Positions 1 through 13,621 are shown, counted from the first letter of the stretch. The stretch: 64,000 bases of DNA from Phoronis australis (GCA_002633005.1 NMRA01000026.1:893073-957072), one strand, 5' to 3'. Numbers and translations: made by a program. The notes: a model not told the origin generated them from the letters alone.

Positions 1-303
1 ACCAACTGTTGAGTACAGGTCTCATTTCAATCTGGTTTGAGCTAAGTAATTAGCTAATACAGACATGGGAATGTAAAATTTAATCTTCTCATCTTTGAAC
101 GCTCTTTAAATGTAGAGATCACGAGATGAAATTTCATTCCATGAAACATTTCCCATCATTCACCGCTATTCAGAGCGAAAATTGTAAGAATTCAAAACAT
201 TTCTCAAAACATTCCCATCTCACACCATTGCTTAAAAAATCCCATAAAAATCCTTGGTTTCTCAAAACACAGACCATGTTTTATATGAGATATAAATTAT
301 TGA

Positions 304-528
304 TCATGGCATTTCATCACGACAGAACGCCCATCTTTGATACCGAGGGGTTGATGGGATATGAGTAAGTGAATTGTTCCTCAAGGACACCATAAGACGC
401 TGTCTAATACCAGGAGACCTAACAAACTCAATCAACTTCTGCAGTCTCATTTCAGCTTTTTTCACACTGGGAATCACAGAATTTGAACAGGCATAAATAG
501 TCTCCAAAGCAGTACATGCTTCAGTCAA
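304..528 (-). CDS. possible terminal exon, function unknown
   Basis: A 74-codon frame, ACTALETIYACSNSVIP to YQRWAFCRDEMP with a stop, whose composition and helical pattern (KKAEMRLQKLIEFV) look protein-like. A usable but weak acceptor (GACTGAAG) precedes it. It could be the last exon of the gene that starts at 8513, but nothing links them. Confidence 0.22.
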   Translation of the reverse strand: MTEACTALETIYACSNSVIPSVKKAEMRLQKLIEFVRSPGIRQRLMVSLRNNSLTHIPSTPRYQRWAFCRDEMP

Positions 529-2454
529 TTAGCGGAATTATTCTAAACCTTTAATCAATTTCGAGCATCACACTCCTCTAATAAAAAGTACTGTTTTAGA
601 AAGGTAATTAAGCGTTTTGTACATATTTGCATTTCAGCCTAGCATGGTGAACAGCCAATCGACGAGCTTTTCTTCTCGCAATGCAAAGTGCCTGTAATGT
701 AGGAAGTGGATTGTGGCTCCCAACTGTAATTAAGTACTACACAAGTCTACGGGTTATAGAGGCAAACAATACATTGTGCCACAGTTTTACAGAAACAATT
801 TGTCACCCCATTCTGCCAACTAGTAAGCATTCATGCGACTCAGATCACTCCAAAAAATACCACCATTTCCTACTGATTCTAAAAGCTACTGCTTTCTTGT
901 ATAGGGAGACAAAAACTTTCAAAAATGATGAAGGGAACTTGTAAAATGACACTGCTGTATTCCCCATGAGTAGAAGTATACTGCCAAATTTCTGGATTGT
1001 GATCAGGTTTTACTGTGTGGCAATAACTGTCACCATAATTAGAATGATTTTCCCTCCAATAACTCACGGGGAAATCAGGTCGCAAGCTCATCCTCTTTCT
1101 TTCGTATAATAAAGATAATGGCAACCATTTATCAGTAACGGGCTGATGTGCGCCCAAGGTATGATATCCATGTGACCTGTATTGTTATGTCCAACAAAGA
1201 CGCAACAAAGGAAAACAATGGAAGTGTCCCATAGGTGATAACCACAGGACATCCAAAATTTGAGGGACGTGGATTCCACTATTTTTCCACTCATGATTGA
1301 GAAATATATTTCAGAAAAACTTCCGTAACAATGACATGTATGAATAGAACCAAAATTTTAAAGCAGCATCACTGTAAAATCACACCAATTATGGACAAAA
1401 ACACATGCCAAAATCATTGCCCTTTTCTCATTTTTCAAGGTGTTCATATAATGCTGTGAGTGTTCAGAAGTTTTCGAAATTTTGGGTGACCGTAGTCGGT
1501 AGACATAGATGCCTTACAAAACTTGAAATTGATAAAGCATTATTTTTGTGCTACATACCTTCATCAAATAACAAGAAAAATAAAAGTTAAGCTCTCAGCC
1601 AAATTATGTCCTAAATTGATGAGATTTTGACATAAATCTGTGCTTTTTGTCAATAAAACAATTGCAAATTTTTAATTAAATGAATTATCATACATATGGT
1701 GGAATAATAAATGAAAAGAATCACTTATTTTGGCACACAGCGAATATTTGAAAAGAAATCGAACAATACCACAACACCTCACATTAGTGACAGCTACACC
1801 TGTCAATAACCATGATGGCACCCAGGTTAACATTTGATGGCACATACAAGTTTCCATGCTCCGCTGTTAAATCCACCTTAACTTGCGCTCTTAACTTCAA
1901 CCCGAGAGTGAAGTTAAATGTTCATAATTACTAGCATTCCCTAAAACATTGGTGTCACAACATTGGCATGAAAAGCCCTTAAGACACACGTAGCAGCTTG
2001 CACTAAAATTTCTGAAAAAAAAACTAATACAAAACTAGATGTTAAATTCAAGCAGTGACACATTTTTTAACAAATTTTGGTACTCCAGTCTCAGGTTTTA
2101 AACATTTGTATTTTTCTGAAGTGATAACCTTTGATCTAGCAACATACTGTTGCCCTTTTTATTTGCCATTGGTAACATTACAGGTGTGTTTCACAACAAG
2201 AATATTGATTGAATCTAGAGAAATTATAAATATTTATGGCCAAAAAACACTGTAAGGTTTTGGACCTGTGCTTATTAATACGTTTTTTGCCTTGAGAGGA
2301 TCCTACATGTGTGGTATATATGGAATGTACTGCTCAGAAAGCCAAAATTTTCACTTAGTTTTCCATCAAACCAGTTCATTTTAGGTTAGAAATGCCTGGA
2401 GGGATTTTTACCTCAGTCGATGTATGTGGAATCTGACGCTCAGCGACACGGCTT

Positions 2455-2543
2455 CACAGGCCTTCACTTAAGAGGGTGGCCAGGGCGTACAAATGGACAC
2501 CCCGACTCAAATTTAGACACCCTCAGTTGGCCAGGGACAATGT
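2455..2543. repeat. GGACACCC-AAATTTAGACACCC dispersed repeat
   Basis: Core ACAAATGGACACCCCGACTC then AAATTTAGACACCCT. Related copies are at about 34660-34735, 39837-39935 and (inverted) 46960-47065. Non-coding, low copy in the window. Confidence 0.6.
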
Positions 2544-2544
2544 A

Positions 2545-2760
2545 ACAGTTGACGATACCAGTGGCCCCTGGCAATAACTTCGATTGGACCGGAGTTAAGC
2601 GTTCATACTGCACCGCAGCGTCAACGCTGCACTATTAAATCCATTTATTAATTGCGATTTTAACTGGAGCTGTTAACTGCGATCCAGGACTGGAGTTAAG
2701 CGTTCATACTGACCGCAACTCCCCAAACCATCAACGCATCGATGTTAGTATAAACGGTCC
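2545..2760. mobile_element. MITE family CCCTTTC, partial copy 3
   Basis: Matches the right half of the MITE at 6185-6413 (GATAACTTCGA..GACCG and GACCGCAACTC.CCAAA blocks). The right end is mutated (ATAAACGGTCC). Confidence 0.6.
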
Positions 2761-2761
2761 T

Positions 2762-2802
2762 ACACACACACACGCACGCACGCACACACGCACACACACA
2801 CA
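2762..2802. repeat. (CA/CG)n microsatellite
   Basis: Mixed ACACAC and GCACGCACGC dinucleotide/tetranucleotide run of about 41 bp. Confidence 0.9.
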
Positions 2803-5800
2803 AGTAATGCCCCTAGTCTTAGCTCAATGCCTGCTCACCATCCCAGGTGTCTTGGGTAGTGGGATTAGAGCTGTAACTAATTTGGCTATATTCATGCTGG
2901 TATTATTTGCCTAGACAGTATTATTTGACTTCCAGTGAGATTCACAAACATAGACTACTTGCTGTCACTTGCTTGGATTCAGTTTTAACAAATGGTGCAG
3001 GGTTATGGAACATGATCTCAGGGAGATAAATGAAGATGTGTTATTGGTAATCCCCCAAGTGGATATTCTGGTGTTATCTCTTTATGAGGCAGAGAATACC
3101 TATAGTTTGGAGTCAGGGAGGTGTGTTGGGTGGGACCCATTGTATCCTATGACAGGATACACCAGTCACATGTACTCAGATCAAATTCACCGGATACTCC
3201 ACAATAAGTGAGGCACCACAAACCTGGGGCATGGGAAAGAAGGAAGGAATAGATCAGTTTCACTTCATTAAAAGGGAATGTAGATAATACAGTCATCCTA
3301 CCACAAAGCCACAAAGTCTGAAATAAGATCACAGCAATAAACTTGATAAATAGTTTGAAAATGCAGTAGTCCTGTTCATAGTTTTTGCTTTTAATACCAC
3401 ATTCATGAGCTTGGGGACATCAGCTCTTGGAAGCAAATCAACATTTTCAGGCTCAGTCATCACAGGATGTATAGCTCCAACGGTCCATTGTATCAAAAGC
3501 TGTGTTTGGATCAACTAAACCTGGTTGTAATTTTATAGTAACTGCTATGTAGTCGGCACACTTCATATCAACAGTTGTACCTTAGTTCATGAGTTTAGTC
3601 ACTAGTTGTCAGTGTTATCACCCAAGTTAATGCCTCGATGCCACATTGCTTCCAATGAAATTTGACAGCGGTGCCACCTACAGAGTTGCAATTTTCCCAA
3701 CTGCTGCGTTCACACCGAGATATAATGGTCACAAACTCTCGTTAAAACACCCTCGTAGAGGGTTCTAACCACACCAGAGCTACAACTTTCAAATACTATT
3801 TAAAGTGTTCAGAGGGAGACTTGGAGGGTTATTTTTAAATGGGTTTTATAAGTTATAGCTGCTTATGTATGGACATTACAAAAGGCTGTAAGCCCAGGCT
3901 TAGCTCTAAGACCACCCATAACTTTTGATTTTTACTGGCTCCATAGACACCGCATAATAGTTATTAAAATAGATATTTGTACACTTTATGGAGGCACACA
4001 GTTCATTAAGTCTGAAAGTAAGTAAACTGATCAAGCTGCATAGCATTCCGTTCACCTGGTTAAAAAATAAAAAGTCCGCGATTTTGAACAGATAAACCTC
4101 TTTTATTCTAGAGACTTAGATATATACTATATGCAGAACTGGTGCAGTCAGCCCCTTAATGTTTTTCACCCATGGACGCAGCCCCTCGATATAATTTTTA
4201 AAATGTACAAAATTTTGTCCTAGATTGAAATCATGACAGTACCATATACATAAAAACACATAGGCCTATCTTTGGTTTCCGCTTTTTTTCCAGGACTAGA
4301 TCACAGATGGTGGACCACAAACATATGAGTGCTCGTGATACATTCCTACATCACCATAATATACAAATGTACCCAACAAGTCCAGCGTTAATGAACATTA
4401 CTTATAAGTGCACGTGATCCTGAAGACATACGCAGGATGACACCTCAGTGCAAACATCCATAGTAATACGCCTGAGAGACTCTTCATTTCCATGACAAAC
4501 ATCCAATATTCTGAAAACCATGTGGGTATTGGCCTAATGGCAAAAAATTTCCAACTCAACAACCATGTAAATCAATTACTTAAAATAGCACAGACAGAAC
4601 ACTGCTAGCCAATTATTAAGTATAACTGGATTCAATATCAAAGGCAATACTCAATACGGGATTGTACGTTTTTGAACTTGTCATCAAAAATTGTCTGAAA
4701 ATATAGTATTACACAACTGTATAACAGCCCCTCCAATGCTATACCATAGAGTGAAGGGTAATTCTATGGTAGAACCATGTGAAATGTAGACTGACACAGA
4801 AAAATCTGTCATCGCCATCATCTTCATCATCAATTCCATCAACCTCATCACCATGATTGCCATGTCCTTTAACATGTTTGGCAGAGATGTACGTTCTGCG
4901 ACTGCTTTCAAATTAGGCTAAGAAGTCAATCAAGTACATCCTCCTCATTTCCTAACAACTCTTTAAAATCCAATCATGTCGGTTACAATAAACACATCAC
5001 CATCTCCACCCCACCCCACCCCCATCTTTCCCCTCCCCCGTCTAATCTTAAGGGCCATTTCTGACTACCTTATGAATAAAACCATCCTTCAAACTACAAA
5101 ACATTGCCTGAATACACCAAACAGTCAGGAGGGAAATATTTGATGAGATCATACATAACATGTCAGCTTATTTAACAATGTTCCGTTATTATATGGACAA
5201 TCAAGCAATAACTCAAAATATAAATCCCATTACATGCCCTCCACTGAAAGACCAGGCCTCCATAAACACACAGAAGGTCTTAGTAAATAAATAGGGGAGG
5301 GATAACACTGCTACTACCTAATGGTGATCTAGAAGTAACCTACAGTGAACTATGCAATGACTACCCTCAGGGTTTTCTATACTACAATAGGAAATACATT
5401 TTATATACTCCAGTTAAAGTACCAAAGTTTACCTAAATGGACCTGCACAGCAGAAATAGGTAGACAACTAACACCTGGGGGGCATTATGCTGAATAATTG
5501 CTCTAGCAATCGAAATAAGGTTAACTTAGATAGTTACCCTGGTGCATTTGATCACAGTCAAGGGGTATAATTATCTATCAATTAGACATTTAGTAAATCC
5601 TAATATGTTTAGAAATGTCTACAAATTCATCACAGGACACAGATTCCTTAATTTGGGATGACCTTTCCAGGAAGTCAATTCAGGTCACAGAAAACAGTCA
5701 GAAGATGGAAATTTCCTCACTTTTCCCATAGTCGTCTCAGGAAACACCCCCAATTTTCACAAAATATCACTTTTAAATGCCTCAGTTCGTTACTACGTCC

Positions 5801-5893
5801 ACCACCAACTGAATCTATACAGTCTAGAATTCTACTTCTTTAATATGTCCAAACATGTTAACTTTTAGAGGGGACAGCTTGGAAATTTATTGG

Positions 5894-6413
5894 CCCTTTC
5901 GTACTGACTTAATTCCGGTCTGAGCGGAGCATGGACGTCGGTAAGCTGCGAAGTTAACTGAACTGTTCATACTGGCTTCGGTAGTTAACAGACATCGAAG
6001 TAAACGGTAGGTGATGCTGCTGTCATCGAAATAATCGCAAGGTAGCGCTAATGCATTGCATGCACTCTAAGATTTTTTTAATTTGATAAGTTGGGAACAT
6101 TTACATGTACTAATTGGTATGAATCTTATTTTTAATTTGATTGGTGATTATTTGAGCAAAATATTAGCAGCTATTAGCGATGACACTGCCCTTTAATTGT
6201 TGACGATAACAGTGACCCCTAGCGATAACTTCGATGGGACCGAAGTTGACCGGTCATACTGCACCCCAGCATCAACACTTCACTGTTAAATCCACTTGTT
6301 TACTGCAAAGTTAATTGGCGCTGTTAACTTCGATTCAGGACTGAAGTTAACCCTTTATACTGACCGCAACTCTCCAAAACATCGACCGAAGTGCCGACGT
6401 TAGTATGAAAGGG
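5894..6413. mobile_element. MITE family CCCTTTC, copy 1
   Basis: About 520 bp with ends CCCTTTCGTACTGAC and GTTAGTATGAAAGGG. Non-coding. Its sequence is the reverse complement of 6463-6987, and its right half recurs at 2545-2760. The superfamily is not determined. Confidence 0.65.
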
Positions 6414-6462
6414 CATTATTTATGAATTGACGAGATGGATACTGTGCGATTGGTTAAGTCAG

Positions 6463-6987
6463 CCCTTTCACGCTGACAACGACGCGTCGATGGTTTGGGG
6501 AGTTGCGGTTAGTATGAATAATTTTGCCACTTACGGTAATATCGCAGTGGACTTAAGGGCAGACCATCGACGCTGTGGTGCAGACTGAATGGTCAACTTC
6601 AGTCTTATTAAAGTTATCACCAGAGGCCACTGTTACGGTATCATCAACAAAGGAGAGTGTCATCGCTACTATTTTCCAATATGGTGTGTAAATAATCACA
6701 CTCAAATTAGAAATAAGTTTTATGTCAATTAGCACATGTTAATGTTCTCAACTTGTCACATTAAAAATATCTTTATGTACACAGAAGAAAAAACCTGCCA
6801 TTTCTCGGATGTCACCCTAGTACGTTAGTGGCTCAGTGCCACCTTGCGATTACTTCGATGACAACAGCATCACATACCGTTCCTTTCGATGCCGTTAACT
6901 ACTGAATCCGTATGAATAGTTCAACTAAGCTTGCAGTTTACATCAATTCTCACTCATACCATCTAGAGTTAAGTTGGTGCGAAAGCG
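6463..6987. mobile_element. MITE family CCCTTTC, copy 2 (inverted)
   Basis: About 525 bp with ends CCCTTTCACGCTGAC and AAGTTGGTGCGAAAGCG, matching copy 1 in opposite orientation across a spacer of about 50 bp. Together they form a large imperfect palindrome. Confidence 0.65.
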
Positions 6988-8437
6988 ACAAGTGAACGAG
7001 TGGCTTAAATAGTCCAATCCTGTTCTCACGCTTTCAATCATGACATGTTGTACTTTGAAGGGCTATATTTTCAATAGAGGATTGAAAAATAAAGAAATTA
7101 AATTAATTCACCTATCAAAAATATATACGATTCATTCAGCTGGCACCAAACAACAGTCACAAACGTACCATTATGTCATACCACGACTGCATTTGAAGTG
7201 ACTGGCATCAGGGCATGCACTACACCCTGGATGGGGTAATCTGAAATCTCTCCAATTATTTCGAGCAAAATAAGTTAAATATAGTTTCCTGGTTGTCAGA
7301 GTGTGTCAAATAATATAGAGACTTTGTAGTTGATGAGTGCCAAGAAACTAACAGAGTAACTAAGCATTGCCAACTGGCTGTGAGTTTATTTAATGCAATG
7401 TGTTCCAGGAGTTGCCAATGTGATCCAATTAAGAGTAATTAATTAAATTACTTCGTGTTGTTCCAGTATCAGAGCACTTTACCCCATCATTGGTGAAACA
7501 CTCTTTTGAACATACTACTCCGTGTGACACCCCTTTTTCCTTATATTTACAACTGTGTGAGAAATCCCATATCCCTCATTAACGCAGTTAAAGAGGTGTG
7601 GTATTGCAAGAATTTATGAAAGGGCTTTGATATTTTTTAAAGTACAAAACTCAACTGTGTGCAAGGAAGAAATTCCCACCTACTATTGGACAGGTGTGCA
7701 AAATTAGGTGAGTGAGTTAAATAAATGGTAACTGCAGCACCGGTTAACATCTACCCTGTTCCAGATATTCAACAAATATATTGTACCCACCTCTCACAGC
7801 TTAAACGCCCTCACCTGGGCGAGTGCGGTTAAGCATTAATCAGCAACTTCAGATGTACCAAAAAGTGTATGCGTTTCAAAATTAATTGCTGGCTCCTAAT
7901 TTAGTAGAAACGACACCATTTTAATTAAAGATCAACAGTTTGAAATCCTGTGAAATCCTCAATGCATCGTGGGAATTGGCCTCTAGTGTTTAGCAGGTTA
8001 GTTAGTCAATTTTAAGCCTGTAGGCCTAACATCGCTTGGTTTATATATCCACAATCCATGCAGACATGCAGTCAAGTCATAGATAGGTCTACTCTTATAT
8101 TGGTAGCTTGTGCTCAAACTGTACTGGGCTTTGGACCACTCCAGAATGCTTCTCATGGTGTAACGAAGGATTGCCCCCTCTGCCTCTATATGTCATTAGT
8201 ACCCTCCTACACAGTCTGTGCCTGTCAGACATGTTAAATTTCAATGAAAATAATAAAGGCCGCTGGCCATCCTAACCGTTTTATGGCTCAACACAAAAGG
8301 TAGGCTAAATTAGACTGTCAAAAAATCACCCTTGATAAGTTGATGCCATGTGGCTATCGTAGTGAGGTTTGATTACACAATGTTGGAATGTCATGGAAGG
8401 AGCCAAAAACAGTTAGGCCTACGATTATTCAACTCAC

Positions 8438-8513
8438 CATAGCCCAACACGGCTGTCACGAGGAGCGCTACAAGCACGGCTGCTACTACACGTCCCGGCC
8501 ACAGCGTGTCCAT
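8438..8513 (-). CDS. orphan first exon encoding a signal peptide
   Basis: ATG opens MDTLWPGRVVAAVLVALLV and ends LGYG at a strong GTGAGT donor (phase 1). This is a textbook signal peptide: short polar start with one Arg, a Val/Ala/Leu core, a small-residue end. It implies a secreted, lumenal or membrane protein gene running leftwards into 1-8437. I could not assemble its later exons. Two CCAAT boxes at about 8790 and 8843 lie upstream, in a GC-richer stretch suitable for a promoter. Confidence 0.5.
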
Positions 8514-9089
8514 TCTTATGTGATATACAATCCCGGGTTACTTTCTGCGCTAACTTCAATGAGTTTTACTAAAATATTCACATCACTTGCAAATTGTTTT
8601 CTCAGTCATGTCGGGATAGTTTATACCGCTCAACCACACAGTATTTCACCGCAACGACGGCCCGCGCGCTTACTCAAGCCAATCATTCTGAAAGCGTACT
8701 CTTGTCTACGCGGTTTTGTTTCCAGTATTTACAACTCTATAACCACATGTCTATTCACCTGAGTAAGCCGACTCCCATAAAAACATTTGGCCAATCAGAG
8801 CTCAAATTTCTTGATTGACGTTCGTGTTTTACTGGAAGCCGCCAATGGCGCGCTCTCAAGCGGCAACTGCGTAAACTACAGGGAATCCCACCGATGGTTT
8901 TTAGGCTGATGAACCATGTCCCAGCAGAAGACGAGCAGAACGAATGGGAAGCTAAATTTTTTTCAAATTTTGAAACGAATGGGTACTTATTTTTGAAACT
9001 ACTCAAGACTAACACTGTATTTTTCAATGGAATAGATAATCGTTGTTACATCTGTATCATTTACCCATATTTTGTTCAATAAACCATGG

Positions 9090-10130
9090 AGTTCTAGAGA
9101 AGTCCATAAATAAACGTAAAATATACAAAAAGTATTCATCCACCGTTTCTAATTTTTAAAAACATAAATCTACACAGAAACTACTTCGGCAATGTCTTCT
9201 AAATATCTTTAAATGTGATTTCTGGCTGATTTTACAACCTCGTTTGTTATCAAGAATTCCTGACGTCATGGAAACGCGAACGGATTGGGGAGTCAAGACC
9301 ACCCAACTTCAGACAGACCGAACTTGTCATACTTACTTCATTTATTCATTTATTCATTTACTTTCAAATTTGTTCATAGTAGCTCGATCAGTGCTGTTAA
9401 TGTTCTTCATCGGGACTCGTTTGCAGAACTAACCGTAAAACACGGAATATGAACAAGATTAAATAAATTAACGACTACAAAATTTATCTTAAGAGTTAAA
9501 AGATAGTAGTTTTGGTTGGCCATTTAGGCAGTAGCGGGTTAACCTAACGACGAGGCATGAAGTGACATTAACGCGTTGGCGAAGTGGGCAAAAACGTCCG
9601 CCTCAGAGAAATAAACAGTCCGAGAAAACGAGACAAAATTCCATAGGAATTCGGCGCGAATGCACAATTCATAGGTCTGAACGTAGTATCCCGTTTTTTG
9701 AAAATTTCGACCCCCCCCATTATATTTTAGACTGGGTGCCCGCGTATACCGTCGAGAATTTTTTTTTTCTGAAATCAGCACCAGTGCGTAATATAACCTA
9801 AAACTCAAGACGTAGCCAAGCTCTCTGCAGGTTTAGCTAAGTCGCCACACACTACGGTACAATGTATTTTAAGCGTATTCAGCAGGTAAAGTCAACGGCG
9901 AGATATGGCGATTTGTAATGAAATAAAAAGAAACAATGGATTTTATTGTTTTATAGCCTCATTCAATGCTATTAACATCAAAAAGTCTATCCTACTCAAC
10001 AATAATCACAGATTAATGCGTTTCAGTCGTCTTGTTCTTTATGCCTATGGCCGGACCCGAGAAGCATGGGAGGCCGGAAGGAGAAAGAAATCTCAAGACC
10101 AACAATAAATTTTTATAGGTGTGACAAGAC
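9090..10130. other. no gene seen
   Basis: AT-rich stretch with homopolymer runs (C run near 9712, T run near 9761). The overlapping open frames on the two strands here look like chance. Confidence 0.5.
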
Positions 10131-10139
10131 CGTAAATGT

Positions 10140-10520
10140 TTATGTCACATTATGTCGATCCGTTGGGAGCGTTGACCCAGGCGGCAGAATGGTGGCTCCC
10201 ACAATGGGCGGATGTAGGATACCGGCATAAGGGGGGGCAACATATTGCCTCGAAAAATTGGGCAAAGCGCGATTGTATGCACAGGCGCCCCGAAAGTTGC
10301 TGGGGCCGGCGATGTGAGCTGCTGTTCTCAAAACCTATCGGAGGACTAAAAAAAATAAAAGAACGGCAACACGATTCCGCCGGGTTCCGTGGCCTCTTGA
10401 GCCNCGCTGCCATTCCTAGTTAGTGAACTCCACATTTCCTCACCCTTCACGCTGTTGCTGTTTAATTTTGCTTGTACCAGCCAATGGGGGGCGGGCCCCC
10501 TGCCCCCCTTAAATCCGCCT
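10140..10520. repeat. GC-rich repeat block with an assembly gap
   Basis: Starts near AATGGGCGGATGTAGGATAC and ends with CCCCCTTAAATCCGCCTATG, which is partly its reverse complement, suggesting a transposon with inverted ends. A single N at 10404 breaks it. No gene. Confidence 0.45.
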
Positions 10521-11496
10521 ATGTCCCATTACTTATCAATCTTCTCATAAATTTTGGGAGGAGCCTTGTTCGCGACCCAGCGGGCGGTCGAAAGGTGTGA
10601 CCAACGGGGAGAATATGATCGCAATATATGAGGTGGGGCTATAAAACTTGCGACGACAAATATTCAGATTTTAACGTCCAAACTCACTCGACTAAGACTC
10701 AGACTCTAAATTTAGACAATCTCGCATTATGATTCGAGTACAAATTTGTAAGTTTACTGTAAGCGTTCCAAGTCGAATTTCGACTACAGAGACAACTGGG
10801 CGGCACCAGTAGAGGCTCACTCAATGTTTCCGAATCCAATACAAGTGTTATTGTTATTTTCGCGACCCCAGCGCCAGCATTTGTTTTGACAATCAGCAAA
10901 CCTGCTAATCAGAATGTCAACCTGAGGCATAGCACAATCAATCTTTTGTTGGACATGAGGTGTGAAGTAGTTTTCCACAACTATGGGTTGTTGCGACATC
11001 GTTAATTTGAGATCTCACCTTGTTTGGCGAAATGCCGTTGTCCAACAGGCATTTTGTGAATGACGAAGTCTAGTTGTTATTGTAATATGAACATACCTTA
11101 TTCTGTTTTAATAATCAGACGCTGGACTACAACGTTGGTGCGCTTTTTGCTACGAGACTCTCTTCCCATTTATCAAATATAGATACAAATATCATAAGAG
11201 AGAAGGTAAAATTAAAACTAATTTTCGCCCTGTTTAGCCGATTTAGAACTTTTACGATACTCTCGTAAAATCGACTTCGCCGTGATAGGATTCTATGTCC
11301 GTTACTAAATCAAGTAACTGTTATGTTCGTGGTTTTCATTAAACTTGCAGAGTCCAAGTGCAAGAGCCGGTTTCGGGAATTCGCAATTTTAGGATCGTTT
11401 AACCCCTGATGGTTTCGATGTTCTTGTTAATAACCTAAAAAATCCTATCACAGTAGCAAATATTTTACGAGCGATTTTATTAGAGTAATAAAAGAC

Positions 11497-11727
11497 CTAA
11501 TTATGTTTTTGTTTTAGCCAACAGTTTCGAATATCCATAAATTCTTTTGGATGTTGTTGAGATGGAGGACGATGTATGCCTTTAAAATTGTCTAGGGGAT
11601 GAAAATCTACATTCATGGATGTATTCTTTGTAATGGACTGCGGGTATCTTTCAAAAAAGTCCCAAAAAGCGTGAGTTTCGGACCATTTTGAAAACGTCGA
11701 CATTTTTTCTAGAAATTCATTGAACAT
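11497..11727 (-). CDS. small open frame of 76 codons, unknown
   Basis: ATG-initiated (MFNEFLEKMSTFSKWSE), rich in Trp, Phe, His and Pro, ending LKQKHN and a TAG stop. The composition is more protein-like than its surroundings, and a GC-richer stretch lies immediately upstream. No family is recognised; it may be chance or a first exon. Confidence 0.2.
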   Translation of the reverse strand: MFNEFLEKMSTFSKWSETHAFWDFFERYPQSITKNTSMNVDFHPLDNFKGIHRPPSQQHPKEFMDIRNCWLKQKHN

Positions 11728-11729
11728 TA

Positions 11730-13200
11730 TATTACCGGTGAGCTGCGGCTGTTCACACCGCCGGGTAAAAAATACGGAAGAACTGACATCAGCGACATCC
11801 GGTGGAGTAGTCGCCTTTTATTTCAGGAATGCCGGAGGCCAGTTCCTCAACGCAAGATGCTCGCTGATGACGTGCTTAGCGACATCTCGTGAGTACTTGC
11901 AGGATCTACCCGAACTCAAAACAAAGTATCCTTGTGGGAGGCAGCCCTGAACTTTGGTTACACTGCTTTCATCCAACTTGTTTATCAAAGCCGTGTGTGA
12001 CCGTAATAACAAAGTCACTTATACTACAATAACCATGTTTTGGTACGTGTCAAAAATAACTCTCATCACAGATACAATTGGTATTTTTGGCAAAAGCAAC
12101 GTCGTCGTGTTATTTTCCTTTGTTTGAATTGAAATTGCAAAAACACGCCTGGAATTTCCTCAACGGCAATACTGCTTCGGCGGCGGAAACTAACCTGTCC
12201 TGACAAGCACAGTTCATGAGCCTGGTCCGAAGAAAAACAAACAGTTGGTTTTCTCGAGACAAGATTCATTTCTAATCATGGTAATGTACAAGATGACCCA
12301 TTTTATAACCGTAAGTGGTAAATCATTTTTGACAGACGGACGGGTTAACTGCCCCTTTAACTAAGTTGCGTTCCCGGGGACTCTGCCTTACACCAGACTA
12401 TGTAAAATAAACGTTTTAATGTTAAAACTGTATTTCACCTTGCTTAGCTTGCTAAATGACAAAAATCGAATTAAGCATTTCAATCTGACGACGCCATAGC
12501 GATTTCTTGGACTAACTCCATTAATTGTAAGCTACATTATATTTTTCGTAACACACATTAGCAAAGAATCTGACAAAGATCTCCTGATTCTTCTTACCAA
12601 AGTAGGTTTCAATTCCGTTACCAATATAAAATATCGAAACCATTATCGACTCAATAAACGCTTCAAATTTAATTGGACAACCTTAAATTTGCAAAGTTTT
12701 AAGTGGCGCATGTACGCGTTGTCTGTATCTTGAGGACTGGAATTATGTCACAGTAAGAAATATTACGGAACCGACTTGGTAAGAGTAAACGGCCAGATTC
12801 GACTTAAAAGGTTTTCGCCATCTAAACAAGGCATACCCTATCGAAACAGAACCAGCGTTCGGTACACACAAGCTGCTCATTCGGTCAGCGTGCGATACAA
12901 ACCTGTGAGCTGCGAGGTTGCGGGCTTCCCACCGTGTATTGCATTCACAATCTGCTTGTATACCCCTCTTCCCGCTGCCACGTGTATTTCACTGTTTATT
13001 TAGCTACGTCATATGTTCATTCCACTTATTGCTTGATGATGAGACATGCAGTCTCGAAATATAACTAGTGTTTTAATTTGTTTGTTTGTTATGTCTCTCG
13101 GTGTTTTACTTCATACCTGCACACCTGCAGAAAGGAGACTATTCCGAAATTACGAGCGTACCAGTATCAAGCTTTTTGAGTGCCCTCTTGGAAAGCAGTG
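11730..13200. other. no gene seen
   Basis: No supported exon, repeat family or RNA gene. Short frames on both strands lack splice context. Confidence 0.45.
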
Positions 13201-13214
13201 CTACCACTGAAGAG

Positions 13215-13252
13215 TAGCAGCAGCAGCAGCAGCGGCAGCAGCAGTAGTAGTA
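13215..13252. repeat. CAG/TAG trinucleotide repeat
   Basis: About 12 imperfect triplets (AGCAGC with one CGG, turning to AGTAGT). Not in a reading frame I can support. Confidence 0.9.
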
Positions 13253-13621
13253 ATAAAGCTTGCAAACAATAAGTCTAGCCGGGTTTTGAACGAGCTTGCC
13301 TGTCAATAAACTTTTTCCTTTTTATGTTCTCTGGTCCTTTACCCTCGAAATTAAGACAAATTCAATCCTATTACCGATTCAGTTTACTTGGCCACATGTT
13401 AACTAATGCATTGAAAGCCAAGTCTCAACGTTTTTTTCTCAGGTGACCTACAATTTGCATATTTAGTACAGAAACTGAAGAGGAGATGATCGTAATTTTG
13501 GTATAATGTTTATATCCAATCTATTATTCACGGAGCAATTGTTTCCGAACATCAATGCTTACCGTGCTTTATTTTATCAATCAAAAAGTAAACTCGGTTA
13601 AGCATTTCCATTACAGGAGCA

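Noticed and set aside
879-1294. Minus-strand frames with protein-like composition near the left edge
   Set aside because: No consistent splice sites join them to 304-528 or to the signal-peptide exon.
3329-3514. Minus-strand frame after a CACAG acceptor with AFDTMDR in another frame, resembling a reverse transcriptase motif
   Set aside because: Only a handful of residues match, a stop follows immediately, and no other RT motif lies nearby.
7190-7250. Small Cys-rich peptide frame after an ATTTCAG acceptor, considered as exon 2 of the signal-peptide gene
   Set aside because: The phase required by the first exon gives a different frame that soon stops; no supporting donor.
10136-10423. 95-codon frame across the N at 10404
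   Set aside because: It lies in a GC-rich repeat block, includes an undetermined residue and overlaps frames on the other strand.
10817-10999. Possible first exon MSQQPIVVENYFTPH on the minus strand
   Set aside because: The frame looks plausible, but donors are weak and no downstream exon was found; not enough to annotate.
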